Source: Madurella fahalii
Taxonomy: Eukaryota > Ascomycota > Sordariomycetes > Sordariales
Reading direction: 5' to 3'
NCBI GenBank assembly: GCA_029876055.1
Contig: CM056875.1
Location: forward strand, 6,659,001-6,723,000
DNA: 64,000 nt
Notes under the pieces: model-generated
What the model saw: only the letters and a program-made list of their open reading frames with translations
What the model was told of the DNA's origin: nothing
The model's database searches: none
Translations under genes and position numbers: made by a program
Shown: positions 36,548-47,400 of the stretch, piece by piece
How positions within the stretch are numbered: position 1 is the first letter of the stretch
Layout of the letters: the number at the start of each line of letters is the position of its first letter

Positions 36548-38039
36548 GAGCCTCCCTCCTTCTGGGCTCCTGCTCTCAGGAGCCATCCGGGCCATATACC
36601 CCTTCGTAGGTAATGCTATTGACAATCTTGTTTACGGGCCTTGTATGTACTAGCTACGTAGTTGCCTACCCTGTATAGTGCTCGAGGTGCTGGATGTTAG
36701 GATGCCGCCTATAGTACTTTCTCGCAGTCCTCGAATTACCGCCGTGTCGTCTCTCCTTCTTTGCCTTCCTCGCTGTACAGGCACTTGCAGCCGCTAGAGC
36801 TTGTTATTACGTAGATACTGCGAGTTATAAGCGTGGAAGTGTCGGGGTTACTGTATTATGTAGTACGGCGATTGTTTGGCTATATATTATTGCCATCCCT
36901 TAGTCTCAACAATAGTATATGTGTAGCCTCAATAACTTAGAAGTAGGGAAAGGGGGTTTTTACTAAGAAAAGGAAGTCAGAGTAGGTAGTGTAAGGTAAT
37001 TGCACTCAGGTTGTATAGTCGTAGCGGGGAGGTAGCTCTGCCCTTGCTTATTGTAATCGTCTCGGCTTAACTATCTCGAACTTCCTTTATACTGATCTTT
37101 GGCCTTATTTTTAGGAAAAGTAGGGCCTTCCCTAGTTCTAGGTATAAAGAGGGCTTTCCTCCCTCTAGTTCCTTTCCTCTCTTTTTCTTTACGGTCTTAC
37201 TCTCGTAGGTTATACCCTTCTTACTCCTTTACCTCTCTATCCTTTACCTATACCTTCTGTGCTTCTTTACCGCTTGTTTTACACTTCTGTAGTTCGGTCT
37301 ACTAACTGCCTAGTATATTGTAGTCGTCGTCCCTACCTTCGCCGCTCTTGCTCTACTCTCTTGCTCTGCTCTCTATACTCTGCTCTTTATACTCCCCCCC
37401 TGCTTAGTCTGCTATATCGGACAAACGCCCTATAAGTAGCGCCCTCGTTACTTTTATGGGGTCTCTATATATACTAATCCTTTTTCAGGCTAAAGATAAT
37501 GAAGAGCCTAGCGGTCCCCCTAAGAAGTCTAAAGCCGCTCCTATATCTCTTAGCTCCTTAATAGGTTTCTAGTCCTCCCTTTTCCTGTATTCGCTGCTCC
37601 TAACCTACTTCTCTAGGCCGAAGACGACGTTGCCCCGTCCTCCCCGCCCGCTGCTGATACCTCTAAAGCCCGTAACAAGTTCGCCGAGGGTACCCGCTAC
37701 GTTATTCTATAAGTATCTGTTAATTAGGTAAGGTACACAGTGGATGATGGAAAAGAAGGAAGGTGAAGAAAAGACTTCAAAGTGCTTAATTGTTAATTCT
37801 ATCTAAGTGAGAGAAAGCCGTAGTTATTATAGATTTGATCTTGTCGGCCGTTTCGGCCTTCGGGATAATTGGAAAGGGGGGCTTATTGTAGATCACCTGC
37901 TTACTATGGGGCTGATTTTGAAGATCTCCTTGAATACGAGATTCCTTCGCTCCTCACGTAAGATTATGGTGGCGGAATTTGAATACGAGATTCCTTCACT
38001 CCACAGGTGAGATTATAGTGCGTTTGGAGATGCTGGACC

Positions 38040-38180
38040 TTGTTCCGGGTGCTAACGCCCTGTTCCAGGTGCCAGAGCCCTGTTCTGGGCGTTGTGGCCT
38101 TATTCCGGGTGCCAAAGTTCTGTTCCAGATGCCGAAGCTCTGTTCCAGACGTTGCGGCCGTGTCCCGGGTACCGTACCCT
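38040..38180. repeat. Minisatellite within A2 filler
   Basis: About five degenerate ~28-31-bp units of the form GTTCCRGGTGCYRAAGCCCT. It occupies the place where pol is missing. Confidence 0.7.
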
Positions 38181-39418
38181 TGACTGAGGTGCTGTATTAT
38201 CCCTAATACTCCCTTCCGTAGTTATAGCAGACGATATTATACCCTGGTCGTACCAGTAGAGCTTAAGCACCTCTCTCGACAGACTTTAGTACCGTAGGGG
38301 GTTCTAACAAGGGTCACAGTTAGGAGCGGTATCCCGAAGTCCCTTTAACCCGCTAACTGTCTTCAATCCGACGGGCGGTATTTACTAGCTGCTAGTAAGT
38401 AGTAGGTAAGGTAGCTTAGTAGGTAATCGCTAGGCAAATCTCCCTACAGAACTTCGGGAGGAGGCCAATTACCCACTAACTCTCCTCTATCTAGTAGGGA
38501 AGGTCAGTAATAATAGTTTTATATCGATCTACGAATTCCGTTACCATCTTGTTATTGCGCTAACGCAGGTTATCAAGCTGTATAGTCGTAGAGAGAGCAC
38601 GCATCTCCGGATCTAAAAGCTGACTATAAAGGAACTTAACGAATTCCTCCTACATTACTAGGACAGGGTCGAAGGAAGGGTCGTTTTCCCACTCAGTAAT
38701 ATACTTGACCCAAGTGTTCTTAGGGGTTCCGTATAGGCAGCTCACCGTATATATAACGCAGTCGCTGCTTAGAACGTTGCTAAAAAGGCGGAAATTCGCC
38801 TTATAGTCGAAGAGAAAATTGCGAAGAGCGGTTTCATTGGACCCATTATACGTAAGATAGATAAGAGTCGAGGTCTTCTATATCACTCCCATCTATACGA
38901 CTATCCTAAACTGCTGGGGCACTACGCTTACAAGGGTCGTAGGAGCAGGCTCAGAAGGGGTCAAAAGGGCCTCCTGGGATAGATACACTATAGAATTAGC
39001 CAGAGGCGCTGGTTCTAGCACGCGTTGATTCTAATAGAGGAGCAGCTCAAGCTCAGCTCTCTTATAGCGTAGTACAGCCTCCCAGCATGCAATAGCAATC
39101 TACTCGTCGAGCCGTCGTTCCTCATCAAGCAGTCGCTACTGTTACTCAGACAGGGGTACATTCGTCTGCACTGCAGGAAAGCGGTTGATAAGCGGCTCGT
39201 CCGCAGGTAGGCGCCCTTAGGTCATACTAAGGGAATCAAGGACCTGAACGTCCGAAATCTCAGGAATATCAGGAAGTTATACGATACTGGAAGGCTGGCT
39301 ATTCGACGTAAGCGAGCCTTCTGTTTCGCTTACAAGCTGATTGAGAGTAGCGCGCTGACGCCTTGGTACCATACTCGCCCAGGACAGTCTAGTCGCCCGG
39401 AAGGCAAAGAGTTCAACA

Positions 39419-39778
39419 TATAAGGGTCAAGGACCCAAGGGTAGTAGGACCAGAGTGCCTGGGTACGAGCAGTACATGCGTAACGTAGGAGCAGAGTGCT
39501 CGTTAGGAGTAGGATGGTAGTCTCATTGAACTCTATCTCTCTCCTAAGTCCTGTTTTCCACCCCCCTCTTTATACCCTACGATGATAGCGTCTGGACTTA
39601 CTTATCCCGCTCGCTGCCCCGTCATCGACCTTACTTGTACGTTCCTTCGACACTCCTCTGACGCGATATCCTCGCCCTTCTGGCCTAGCGTTGTTATTGC
39701 TTTTACGACCCCGCTGGCGCTACAGCTTTGGGGCTTCCGTCCTGCGCCCACGCCGACCTTACCTAGCCGGTCCTCACA
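39419..39778 (-). repeat. 5' LTR of A2
   Basis: 360 bp, followed on the minus strand by TATGTTGAACTCT (RIPed CACA end plus primer site). Confidence 0.88.
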
Positions 39779-39783
39779 GTTAG

Positions 39784-40497
39784 AGAGTACTTGCTCCCAA
39801 TTTTCGGACTATCTGATTAGGTCCTTAAGGACTTATACGAGGGGTTTAACGGCTTGTCGATAGACTTCGCGAACGTCTGAGAGTACTTTATCATTACTGA
39901 TACCGGCTTAGGTTTGAAGAGCCGAATACCATTCTGAGATTGTCTCGGTCGGATCATAGGAAGTAAGCTAGTAATATAGGCTGACTGTCTTCAGAATCTA
40001 CTACTTCAGCCACTCGATCTTATCAGTTTATTGCTCATACTTCTTGAGCTCGGCTTAGTAAATAGACCATTCGAGCTAGAAGGTATAGAAACTATCTGCT
40101 GTAAGATCGCTGATTCCAATTGCTAACGTAGTTACAATTACTAATGTAGTTAAACCCGTAGCCGGGGTTGCCGTCTAGTCGTCCTCGACTACAGATTCGG
40201 TACGGCCTCTAGCCGTAATAGCTAACTAGGTAGGGTTCTTGTACTTATAACGTACTGGATCCGGAGCCGTAGGCTCGTTAAGAAATGGGGTCAGGCCTTG
40301 AATCTGGGCCTATATATTCCCGGCAACGGCCTGGGCTTAGAACTACAGGTTCCAGGATTCCCAGTCGTCAGAGCTGGTCAGGAAAATAGTCTTTTCGTTA
40401 TTAACGGCTGTTATCTTGAATCGGATTCAGGGATACTTTTGATTGTGCTTCCTTTATTGGCTTGCTAATCGGAGGTTGAGCGAATGAGATTCTTAAT
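39784..40497 (-). pseudogene. Copia B gag, N-terminal part
   Basis: The minus strand encodes copia Gag text homologous to 47677-48176: SSDDWESWNLQF, TPFLNEPTAPDP and IADSFYTF-like segments, immediately downstream of the 5' LTR. RIP stops are present. Confidence 0.8.
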
Positions 40498-40776
40498 TGT
40501 CGGAAACACGGCACCTCTGAATTTTGGGAAATAACAGTTAAGGATTTTATACATATTGTCTTAATTGTCTTGCTTATATTCCTCTTCATTCATTGTCTGT
40601 CCCGTCTATCTTTACTAGAGAGTTTGCTCCTTTTATAGACGAGATACGCGTATAGGATGACGTCCGTACAGTGGCGTAGTTAACTGCCAGTCTTCTTTAG
40701 CTCAATAGAGTACATGGGTTTGGCTCCTGCACTAGATCCTGTGATCCTGATCCTTTGGCACATGATCCTTTTGACA
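40498..40776 (-). repeat. 5' LTR of copia B
   Basis: 279 bp. Minus-strand TATAAAAGGAG lies at the position also seen in the other B LTRs. The right flank TTTGC does not match the left flank of the element. Confidence 0.88.
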
Positions 40777-41099
40777 TTTGCAAGGCTAGAGGGACATAGA
40801 TATCCAGATCAGGGGGGAAATGCAGGCCAGGAGTGGTCGGAGGCCGAGGACTAAGACGCGCGCACGGCGTTATAGCAACTGCGGCGAGCCCGGCCACAAT
40901 TCGCGCACCTGTCAGGTAGTCGCGGAGACGTCCGAAGAAGACGATTCTGAGTAGTTTCAATTGTTTTGAGCTGTTTTGGTGGAATCATTGGATGGTTTTG
41001 TTGCAAAGGTGCGGTTTGTTGGCACATTCGTCCGTGTGGCACATTCGTATGTGGAATACGTTAATACTCGTTGATTCTTAGGTAAATATATATAGCAGC

Positions 41100-41448
41100 T
41101 GTCACGAACTGACCGCATAAGCGACCGGAACGATGCAACCCGGGACGCGGGACGATCCGGAGATGTCCCGCGTCCTGGAGGCCAATCGCTTAAGGACCAA
41201 TCAGAAGGAAGCACAGAAACGTCACCACAGTCACGGTGATTGGGAAAATATATACATGCTAGCTAAGTAGTCACTCTTCCAGACGAATTTGAGAGTTCGT
41301 CAATAAGCAATGCAACATGTTAGCGTCCGCTACCATTGAAACATTCCCTGTACGATTGTTATGAACCTTCAGGCTTCACCGAATCTCCAACTCACGGACA
41401 GCGCATTGCGAAACCCTCTCAGAAACACGGGTACCGGGATTCGTCACA
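41100..41448. mobile_element. Solo LTR of another retrotransposon (family E)
   Basis: 349 bp from TGTCACGAAC to GATTCGTCACA, with GCAGC on both sides (41095-41099 and 41449-41453). GC-balanced with little RIP damage. No internal region is present in the window, so the parent class is unknown. Confidence 0.85.
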
Positions 41449-41664
41449 GCAGCGTGTAGCACAACAATATATATAAATGAATGACCTATATATCAATGAT
41501 ATATAGAGATATTACACTCTTGTACGCAATAGCTCCGGCCTATCCACCAATAGAGGAGCCGGGTAAGCCGGGTAAGCTGGGGAAGCACTCACCGCATTTG
41601 TCTGCGCAACCCCGCCGTAGGCTGGTAGTAGGGTTAAAAGCAGACAGCTGAAATCCTGCAATGT

Positions 41665-42496
41665 ATAAAGTATTAGCCAAGATTTTGGTAGAGCTGGTTA
41701 CGAACAGGCCACAATTATTAGAACGGCTGCGTAAGGCACCTAACTCCAACTACTAATTAGTATTTCGAGCTCCTAACCCGCAAGGCATACAAGGACGTCA
41801 TCAACAGGCGCGCATCGACGTCGCCTCGGAATTGGAGCAAGGAGCTAGTCCCCGCGTCAGACTCCGCATCTGCAGCGTCTTCAGTAGCAGCCCCACCATA
41901 CTCAATGCCCTCCATACAAGCGATGAACTCGACCTGCAGCCTCCAAATTCCCATTCCTCAGACTTAACTACAATGCACCATCCCGGGGACCAAGGGCTTG
42001 CCGCAACCATTGAACGGATTAACTCGGCAGCCATTGGCTGGCTGCTCGGTGGGATCCTGGTCCTTGCTGTCATCTCTTCCTCGCCGCATCCGCTACCCGC
42101 CTGGTACGAATTTGCTCAACGTTGCTCCTCTCTCCCCCTCCCCTTCCTCCCCCTTAAAGAAGGCGCTGAGGGCCGCATATATTTGCTTTTATGCTTTGCT
42201 TGGCGGATTTTTAAGGTGGCGAAACAAACGAATTTAATACTTTTCGGGAGGCTGGAAGACGGGGGGTTAGAAGAGTATTTCGAGCGGAAACACGTACCAG
42301 CAGGGATATAGAGCGAGTCACAGCCTTGCTGCCACATCGTATAGCTGCCAAGGCAAAGTTTCATTCGCGCTCCAAGTGGTACTACGGCTGGATCCTGTGC
42401 GGGGAAATGATAAAGCTCGGTGAGGCCCTTACTACCAATAAGGGCGACATCCTGCGGGAGAGTTCATTAGAGTTGATTCACACCCTTCTAGAATAA
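41665..42496 (+). CDS. Candidate gene of unknown function (exons unresolved)
   Basis: Three coding-like plus-strand blocks are seen. Near 41665-41730: MYKVLAKILVELVTNRPQLLERL. After an acceptor-like ACTAATTAG at 41760: YFELLTRKAYKDVINRRAST, then a Ser/Ala-rich tract. After TTTTTAAG near 42217: GETNEFNTFREAGRRGV, then RSKWYYGWILCGEMIKLGEA, to TAA 42494-42496. Another frame (41970-42100) holds a membrane-like stretch (AAIGWLLGGILVLAVISS). I could not join the blocks with confident introns and do not recognise a family. It may be a multi-exon gene or a remnant. Confidence 0.3.
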
Positions 42497-42772
42497 GCCC
42501 TTTTGAAGGATTCCCACCCAGCGGGCTTCTTCCAGTGCCTGGTGCCTGTCTCATAGTGTTGCTCGCCCAGCCTGTCTTGAGATAGAAAAGGCAGGTCAAC
42601 TTTCGTAGACTAAGTGCCAAATGCCATCTGATTCGACACCAGCCCCCCCTCGGCGCATCATCACACTTCACGCCTCGGAGCTTGCTTTGCTCTATGCACC
42701 TTGGGAATCGAACTGGCCAACGTGGGCCGTCCCAAGCAGTCCGTCCAAAACCATGAGCCTTGAGATGATACT

Positions 42773-42780
42773 TATATAAA
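42773..42780 (+). promoter_or_regulatory. TATA box of the small secreted protein gene
   Basis: TATATAAA, 116 nt upstream of the ATG at 42896, followed by a pyrimidine-rich leader (TCCTCCTTCTCATCTTCATC), as is common upstream of expressed fungal genes. Confidence 0.55.
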
Positions 42781-42895
42781 CGGGTGTCTCCTCTTCCGAA
42801 AATTAGGTCTGGCTTCCACCCTCATCACTTCCATCCACGTCTCCTCCTTCTCATCTTCATCATAACACTTTCAGCCTACCTATTCCTAACCCACC

Positions 42896-43492
42896 ATGCA
42901 CTCCAGCCATATTCTTCTAGGCCTAGTCGCCTCCGCCTCCGCAATCGACATCTTCTTCCATAACCCCAACGACTGCTCCAGCGCCGCCACCGTTTGCACC
43001 GGCATCGACCCCAACATCTGCTGCACCGGCAACTCCGTCACCCTTGCCTACCAGGGCGTCCCGACCAACTGGCACATCAACGCCCAGGGCTTTTCCAGCG
43101 GTGGCTGCGGGTCACCTAAGTGGTTGGCTGATCTCAATGGACAGAGTTCGGTGTGTATGGGTGTTAGCTCGACAGAAGACTACACGGGGTCGTACTACTA
43201 GTTTGTTAACCTCAGGAGTGCTGAGAATAGCAACTGTACGGAGTCAGTTAAACCCGCCACGCTGGTGCTTGCGGATGGAACTACGAAGTATGATATTGTC
43301 GAGTTGGACGATGTCAAGGTTGAGGAACTGGTAAGTATTATCTTTATTTTGCCTCCATTTGCCGACTAAAGCCACCATCACGTGGAGGCTAGGAGAGTTC
43401 ATCACGATCATGAGCTAACTGGTCTTCTCTTTCACAAGCTTGCTATTGCTAGTTCCGGAGTTGGTCTCGAAGGGATGCCTAAGGAGTTCTAG
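42896..43492 (+). pseudogene. Small secreted cysteine-rich protein, one in-frame stop
   Basis: Exon 1 is 42896-43330 and exon 2 is 43439-43492. The 108-nt intron has a perfect GTAAGT donor, a GCTAAC branch and CACAAG. Total length is about 162 residues if the TAG at 43199-43201 is read through. The N-terminal signal peptide is MHSSHILLGLVASASA. The mature part has seven or more cysteines (NDC, TVC, ICC, GGC, SVC, SNC). After the TAG the same frame continues FVNLRSAENSNC..VKPATLVLADGTTKYDIVELDDVKVEEL. TAG is what a TGG or CAG would become by a RIP-type change. Alternatively the short 101-residue form is functional. Such proteins are often effector candidates, but no specific role can be assigned. 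Confidence 0.65.
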
Positions 43493-44218
43493 GTGCGGCG
43501 CAAGTAAAATAGACGCGTAGGATCCCTCAGATACGGAGGCAGAACTCATAGTGTGACACGACTAAGATGAAGCGGTTCTTTCTACAAGAAGGGGAGGGTC
43601 TGCAGAATGAAATCTAGTTAGGACTTTTAGTTTCGCCCAGTACACGGCAGTGAAAAACAAAGTCATCCTCCAGTATGTATCATCGTTTTCTTTTTCCAAT
43701 TAATGAAGTGATGAGAATCGAGGTGCTCGAGCGAAGCAATTCTCATAAGCTGCCACAAGAAAATCCAGATCATGCTACCAATGTTCTGTGGGGCACACAG
43801 CCGAGCGGTTTGTTGTGCTTCTCCCACCGCGGGTTGCAGGCCACTTACCCTAGTGCCACGTAGCTCCAACCCGAGGGTTTAAGAATCGCCTTCTCATAGT
43901 TCTTTGTTGATAGGATGCCATTGCCATAGGCCACTCTTTCAAAGAGTGGTGAGAAGCAGTCTTCAGCTGCGCCCGATGCATGACCCAGCGAGCCACAGAT
44001 GCCTTAGGCATCTATTACCTACAAATAGCGGCGCCACAATCTCGTGTATCATTATTGGCGCCAGAGCCGCGCCGGCTACCTCCACGACGCCCATACAACC
44101 CCGCCTTAACTGCTCCAAAGACCAAAACCCAACGCTGACTTCATCGCAAATCCGTCAAAAAGTTACTCACGCGGTTCTATAGAGCTCTGCTCTTCCTTAA
44201 CAGCGCTTCGCCAAGACA
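43493..44218. other. Intergenic between the secreted protein and the HET gene
   Basis: No recognised gene. Short ORFs only. The last ~150 bp is presumably the HET gene promoter and leader. Confidence 0.45.
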
Positions 44219-47200
44219 ATGTCTAGCAATTCATCCGCGCAGAAGCCAGGTGAAAACCAGAATGGCTCCCCCGCAGCCGGCTTGTTTGCGACGCCATCGC
44301 AGAGTGGTCAGCAGCAAGTGCCTCCCGAAGTGCCCCCTCAGCGCCAAGATCTTTCGACTCCCAACAGGGCGACACACAAGATCTTGGACGCCACCACAGT
44401 GGTCAACGTCATCTCCCAACCCAGACACTCTGGGAACCCGGCCTCTGGCAGCCTTAGAAATATATTCCACTACTCTCCTCTGTTGAAGCAGGGTAATATT
44501 CGCCTGCTTCGCTTGTTACCGCACAGGGATACAAAGGCGCCTATTCAATGCCGGCTCTTCGAGTATCCCCTGGAGGAGCTAGGCCAAGGAGTACATCTGT
44601 ATGAGGCCCTGTCCTATGTGTGGGGTTCAGAAGAAAACAAGCAGCCCATCTATATCAAGTCGGATGACAACGATGACGGTCTTTCTGCGCGTCCTTCTGC
44701 CGGAAACCACCGCCGCCTGCTCGTCACCGCAAACCTTCACGGAGCGCTGTCAGAGCTTCGGGATCGCATCCTTGAACGTGTTATTTGGATAGATGCTGTC
44801 TGCATCAACCAGGAAGACGATGACGAAAAGGGACAGCAGGTTCAGTCGATGGCCAGGATCTATGCTTGCGCTAATCGCGTCATTGTTTGGCTCGGAGAGG
44901 CGGCAGGTGATAGTGGCGAGGCATTTGAAGCACTACGAAAGGCCGCCAAGGGACAGCGGACACCCCAGACCATCTACCATCCGACCCATCAAGCCATCTT
45001 TGCGCTGCTTGACCGGCCATGGTTCCAACGTATTTGGGTACGTGACAAACAACACAAAATTTGCGAGACTTACTCTGACAAACCAAATTAGGTTGTTCAA
45101 GAGGTTGCCGCAGCTCGACATATCCTGATCAAGTGTAGTCATTTGGAACTTGATGGATTTACATTTTGCTTGGGCATCGACGCATTGAAGATACTCTTTG
45201 ATACACGGCCGGATCTACAGAGTTTGATCTCTCCTATAACCTACCTCATACGAGACGCAATCTTCCGGCCTCGGTACGAAACGCATCAGTCCCAAGCGAG
45301 CCAGACCGAAACAAGCCAGCCGAGTACATTTTCTCTTAACATCCACCCTTTGGGTGAGCTGGTGGACATGTACCACGCTCGCAAGGCTACAAACCGTCTG
45401 GATAAGGTGTATGCCTTACTCGGTATGAGCTCTGATAGACCTGGGACCGCAGGGTTATTAGCCGACTACAAGAAACCATGGGGGGAAGTCTTTCGGAAAC
45501 TCATGAAATTCTCCATCTCCGATCATGTATTGGTGGATACATGGGACGACTACGGTATAGTGGTAGTTCAAGGCAAAGGACATATCCTTGGTAAAGTTTC
45601 CTCGGTTCAAAGTGATGATACTCGAGGCGATATGCAGAGCATCGGCATCGCTTGGAAGAACGCACTTGGCCATTTCAACACTGCCGAGGACAAAGTCTCT
45701 CGATTCAATCTCCGGGCATCAGCAAAGCTTATTCATGTCGGGGACGCAGTGTGTCTTCTCCAAGGAGCATCAAAGCCTACAATCGTCAGGCTATACGACA
45801 GCTATTCGGCAATCGTGAGGATCACGGCTCCCTTGATGAAAATATATGGAGAGTTCTCGGGAGGTTTGCCTTCTGTCAAAAGGAGTCCAACGGACTTCGT
45901 CCTGATCTGGGACTGTGACGTGCCTGAACACGAATCACCAGGTCGAGACTACGGATCTTTCATAAGCAACCAAGGGGGACGGCAACGGCAGTGGACAGAG
46001 TTACGAGAGTCTCTAGCCAAAGCTATTAGAATATGGAATTTCGGAGTCTTCCTGAATGGAATGGAAAGATATAGCGACGCAAGGGTGCAGCTGCAAAAAG
46101 CTGTCGAGGTGTATGGCACGGTACGGAGGAGAACAAGCTTTTACCTAGCGTATAGAGCTTGGATAGAGGCGAAAAATGAGGTATTGATCGCGACGGATTA
46201 TCTAGATGTTGGAGGCAAGGACAGCCTTATAGGGGGTGGAGCCTTCGACGACCAGACGCCGCTGTTGTGGGCTGTAGACAAGGGGCACGAGGGCATTGTG
46301 AGGTTGCTGCTCGACAAAGGAGCTGCTGTTGAAGCCAAGAGTAATACTGGCCAAACGCCGCTGATGTGGGCTGCTGGGAAGGGGCACGAGGGCGTTGTGC
46401 GGTTGCTGCTCGACAAAGGAGCTGCTATTGAAGCCAAGAGTAATCTGGTCAAACGCCGCTGCTGTGGGCTGCTGAGAAGGGGCACGAGGGCGTTGTGAGG
46501 TTGCTGCTTGACAAAGGAGCCGCTATTGAAACCGGAAACAATACTAGCCAGACGCCGCTGCTGTCGGCTGTGGAGAAGGGGCACGAGGGCGTTGTGAGGT
46601 TGCTGCTCGAAAAAGGTGCCGGCATCAAGGTCGCACTAGGGCAGGCTACGAGAAAGGGACAGGAGGGCTTAGTGAAGCTGCTACTTGAGAAGGGGGCCGA
46701 CGTGAATACGAAGAGTGTCTACTACACTCGCACGCTTCAGGTCGCCTCATATTTGGGCCACGAAAAGATCGTCCAGATGCTTCTCGAGGAGGGTGCCGAC
46801 GTGGATATACAAGGTGGCGAATACGGTACCGTACTTCAGGCTGCCTCATATTGGGGTCGCGAGAAGATCATTCAGATGCTTCTTGAGAAGGGTGCTGATG
46901 TAAATGCACAGGGTGGCCGGTACGGTAACGCACTTCAGGCTGCCTCATGTGTTGGTCACGAGAAGATCGTTCAGATACTTCTCAAGAAGGGTGCCCATGT
47001 GGATATACAAGGTGGCGAATACGGTACCGCACTTCAGGCTGCCTCATATTGGGGCCACGAGAAGATCATTCAGATGCTTCTTGAGAAGGGTGCTGATGTA
47101 AATGCACAGGGTGGCCGGTACGGTAACGCACTTCAGGCTGCCTCATATGCGGGCCACGAGAAGATCGTTCAGATACTTCTCAAGAAGGGTGCCCACGTAG

Positions 47201-47235
47201 ATATACAAAGTAGCAAATACAATAACGCACTTTAG
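44219..47235 (+). pseudogene. HET-domain/ankyrin-repeat protein with frameshift and RIPed end
   Basis: Exon 1 is 44219-45037. A 54-nt intron follows (45038-45091; GTACGT, CTCTGAC, ATTAG). Exon 2 starts at 45092 and restores RIWVVQEVAAARHILIKC. HET (heterokaryon incompatibility) domain motifs are clear: YEALSYVWGS (residues ~130), VIWIDAVCINQEDDDEKGQQVQ (~185), ARIYACANRVIVWLGEA and PWFQRIW. A linker (NRLDKVYALLGM) leads to about 11 ankyrin repeats from 46245. At ~46444 one base is missing (AGTAATCTGGTC versus AGTAATACTGGCC in the preceding repeat), which truncates the frame at 46498. The correct frame resumes at 46495 and ends at TAG 47233-47235, where CAG is expected. Beyond it ankyrin-like text continues, more degraded, to ~47290. 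HET-ankyrin proteins act in allorecognition-type cell death. No NACHT/NB-ARC domain is seen. Confidence 0.85.
46818..47213 (+). repeat. 198-bp direct duplication of paired ankyrin repeats
   Basis: 46818-47015 and 47016-47213 are nearly identical, each encoding two 33-residue repeats (EYGT.LQAASYWG, then RYGNALQAAS). Such high DNA identity marks recent repeat expansion or homogenisation. Confidence 0.85.
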
Positions 47236-47400
47236 GCTGCCTTTTATAGGCGCCACAAGAAGGTCGTTCAGATACTTCACTGGAAAGGTGGCTACTAGCA
47301 TAGAATCTACTAGTGTTACTACTAATATCCAGACCTAGGCTATTAGTTACTTAGTTGTATCTTGGTCTTAATTATCTCTCTGAGGATTGTGAGGATAGAG

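Larger units (their letters stand above)
36188..39778 (-). mobile_element. A2: gag-only, pol-less derivative of element A
   Basis: LTRs at 36188-36547 and 39419-39778 match those of A. GTTAG stands on both outer sides (36183-36187 and 39779-39783). The internal region has the 3' UTR/antisense-frame segment (36548-37720), a ~480-bp unrelated filler with a minisatellite (37721-38205) and the gag segment (38206-39418) ending in the primer site (39408-39416). Protease through chromodomain is absent. The flanking duplication shows it inserted in this form or was later deleted in place. Confidence 0.88.
12940..40776 (-). mobile_element. Ty1/copia retrotransposon B, interrupted by C and A2
   Basis: Minus-strand copia element. 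Its two direct 279-bp LTRs (12940-13218 and 40498-40776) start TGTCAAAAGG and end TTTCCGACA on the minus strand. A polypurine tract (GAGGGGGTG) abuts the 3' LTR. Gag lies next to the 5' LTR (39784-40497, continued at 35664-36187), then protease and integrase, then RT/RNase H at 13.3-14.9 kb. C is inserted at 16921/35659 and A2 at 36187/39779, each with a 5-bp duplication. B itself has no matching duplication (GTATC left, TTTGC right), and part of the pogo target is lost, so its integration or a later rearrangement was irregular. Confidence 0.88.
11282..41063 (+). mobile_element. Pogo/Fot1-like DNA transposon, outermost host of the nest
   Basis: Terminal inverted repeats are visible: TAACGTGTTTTATATACGAA at 11282-11301, and its reverse complement with C/T differences at 41042-41063 (about 18 of 22 positions agree). 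The transposase frame starts near 11400 (ESQVILALQAIQNDLKLSARTA, a helix-turn-helix N-terminus). It continues through NFNETRF, YRxIVIYENS, GLEW and, after the insertion at 12183-12541, HLLVLDSYNSHYS-type DDE text and YIPPYSAYIL, up to 12939. The last part follows the copia insertion at 40777-40955, with a CCHC knuckle (NCGEPGHNSRTC) and an acidic tail ending at TAG 40955. Most Trp/Gln codons are TAG. About 250 nt of the C-terminal region is missing at the copia junction. The span includes all nested elements. Confidence 0.8.
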
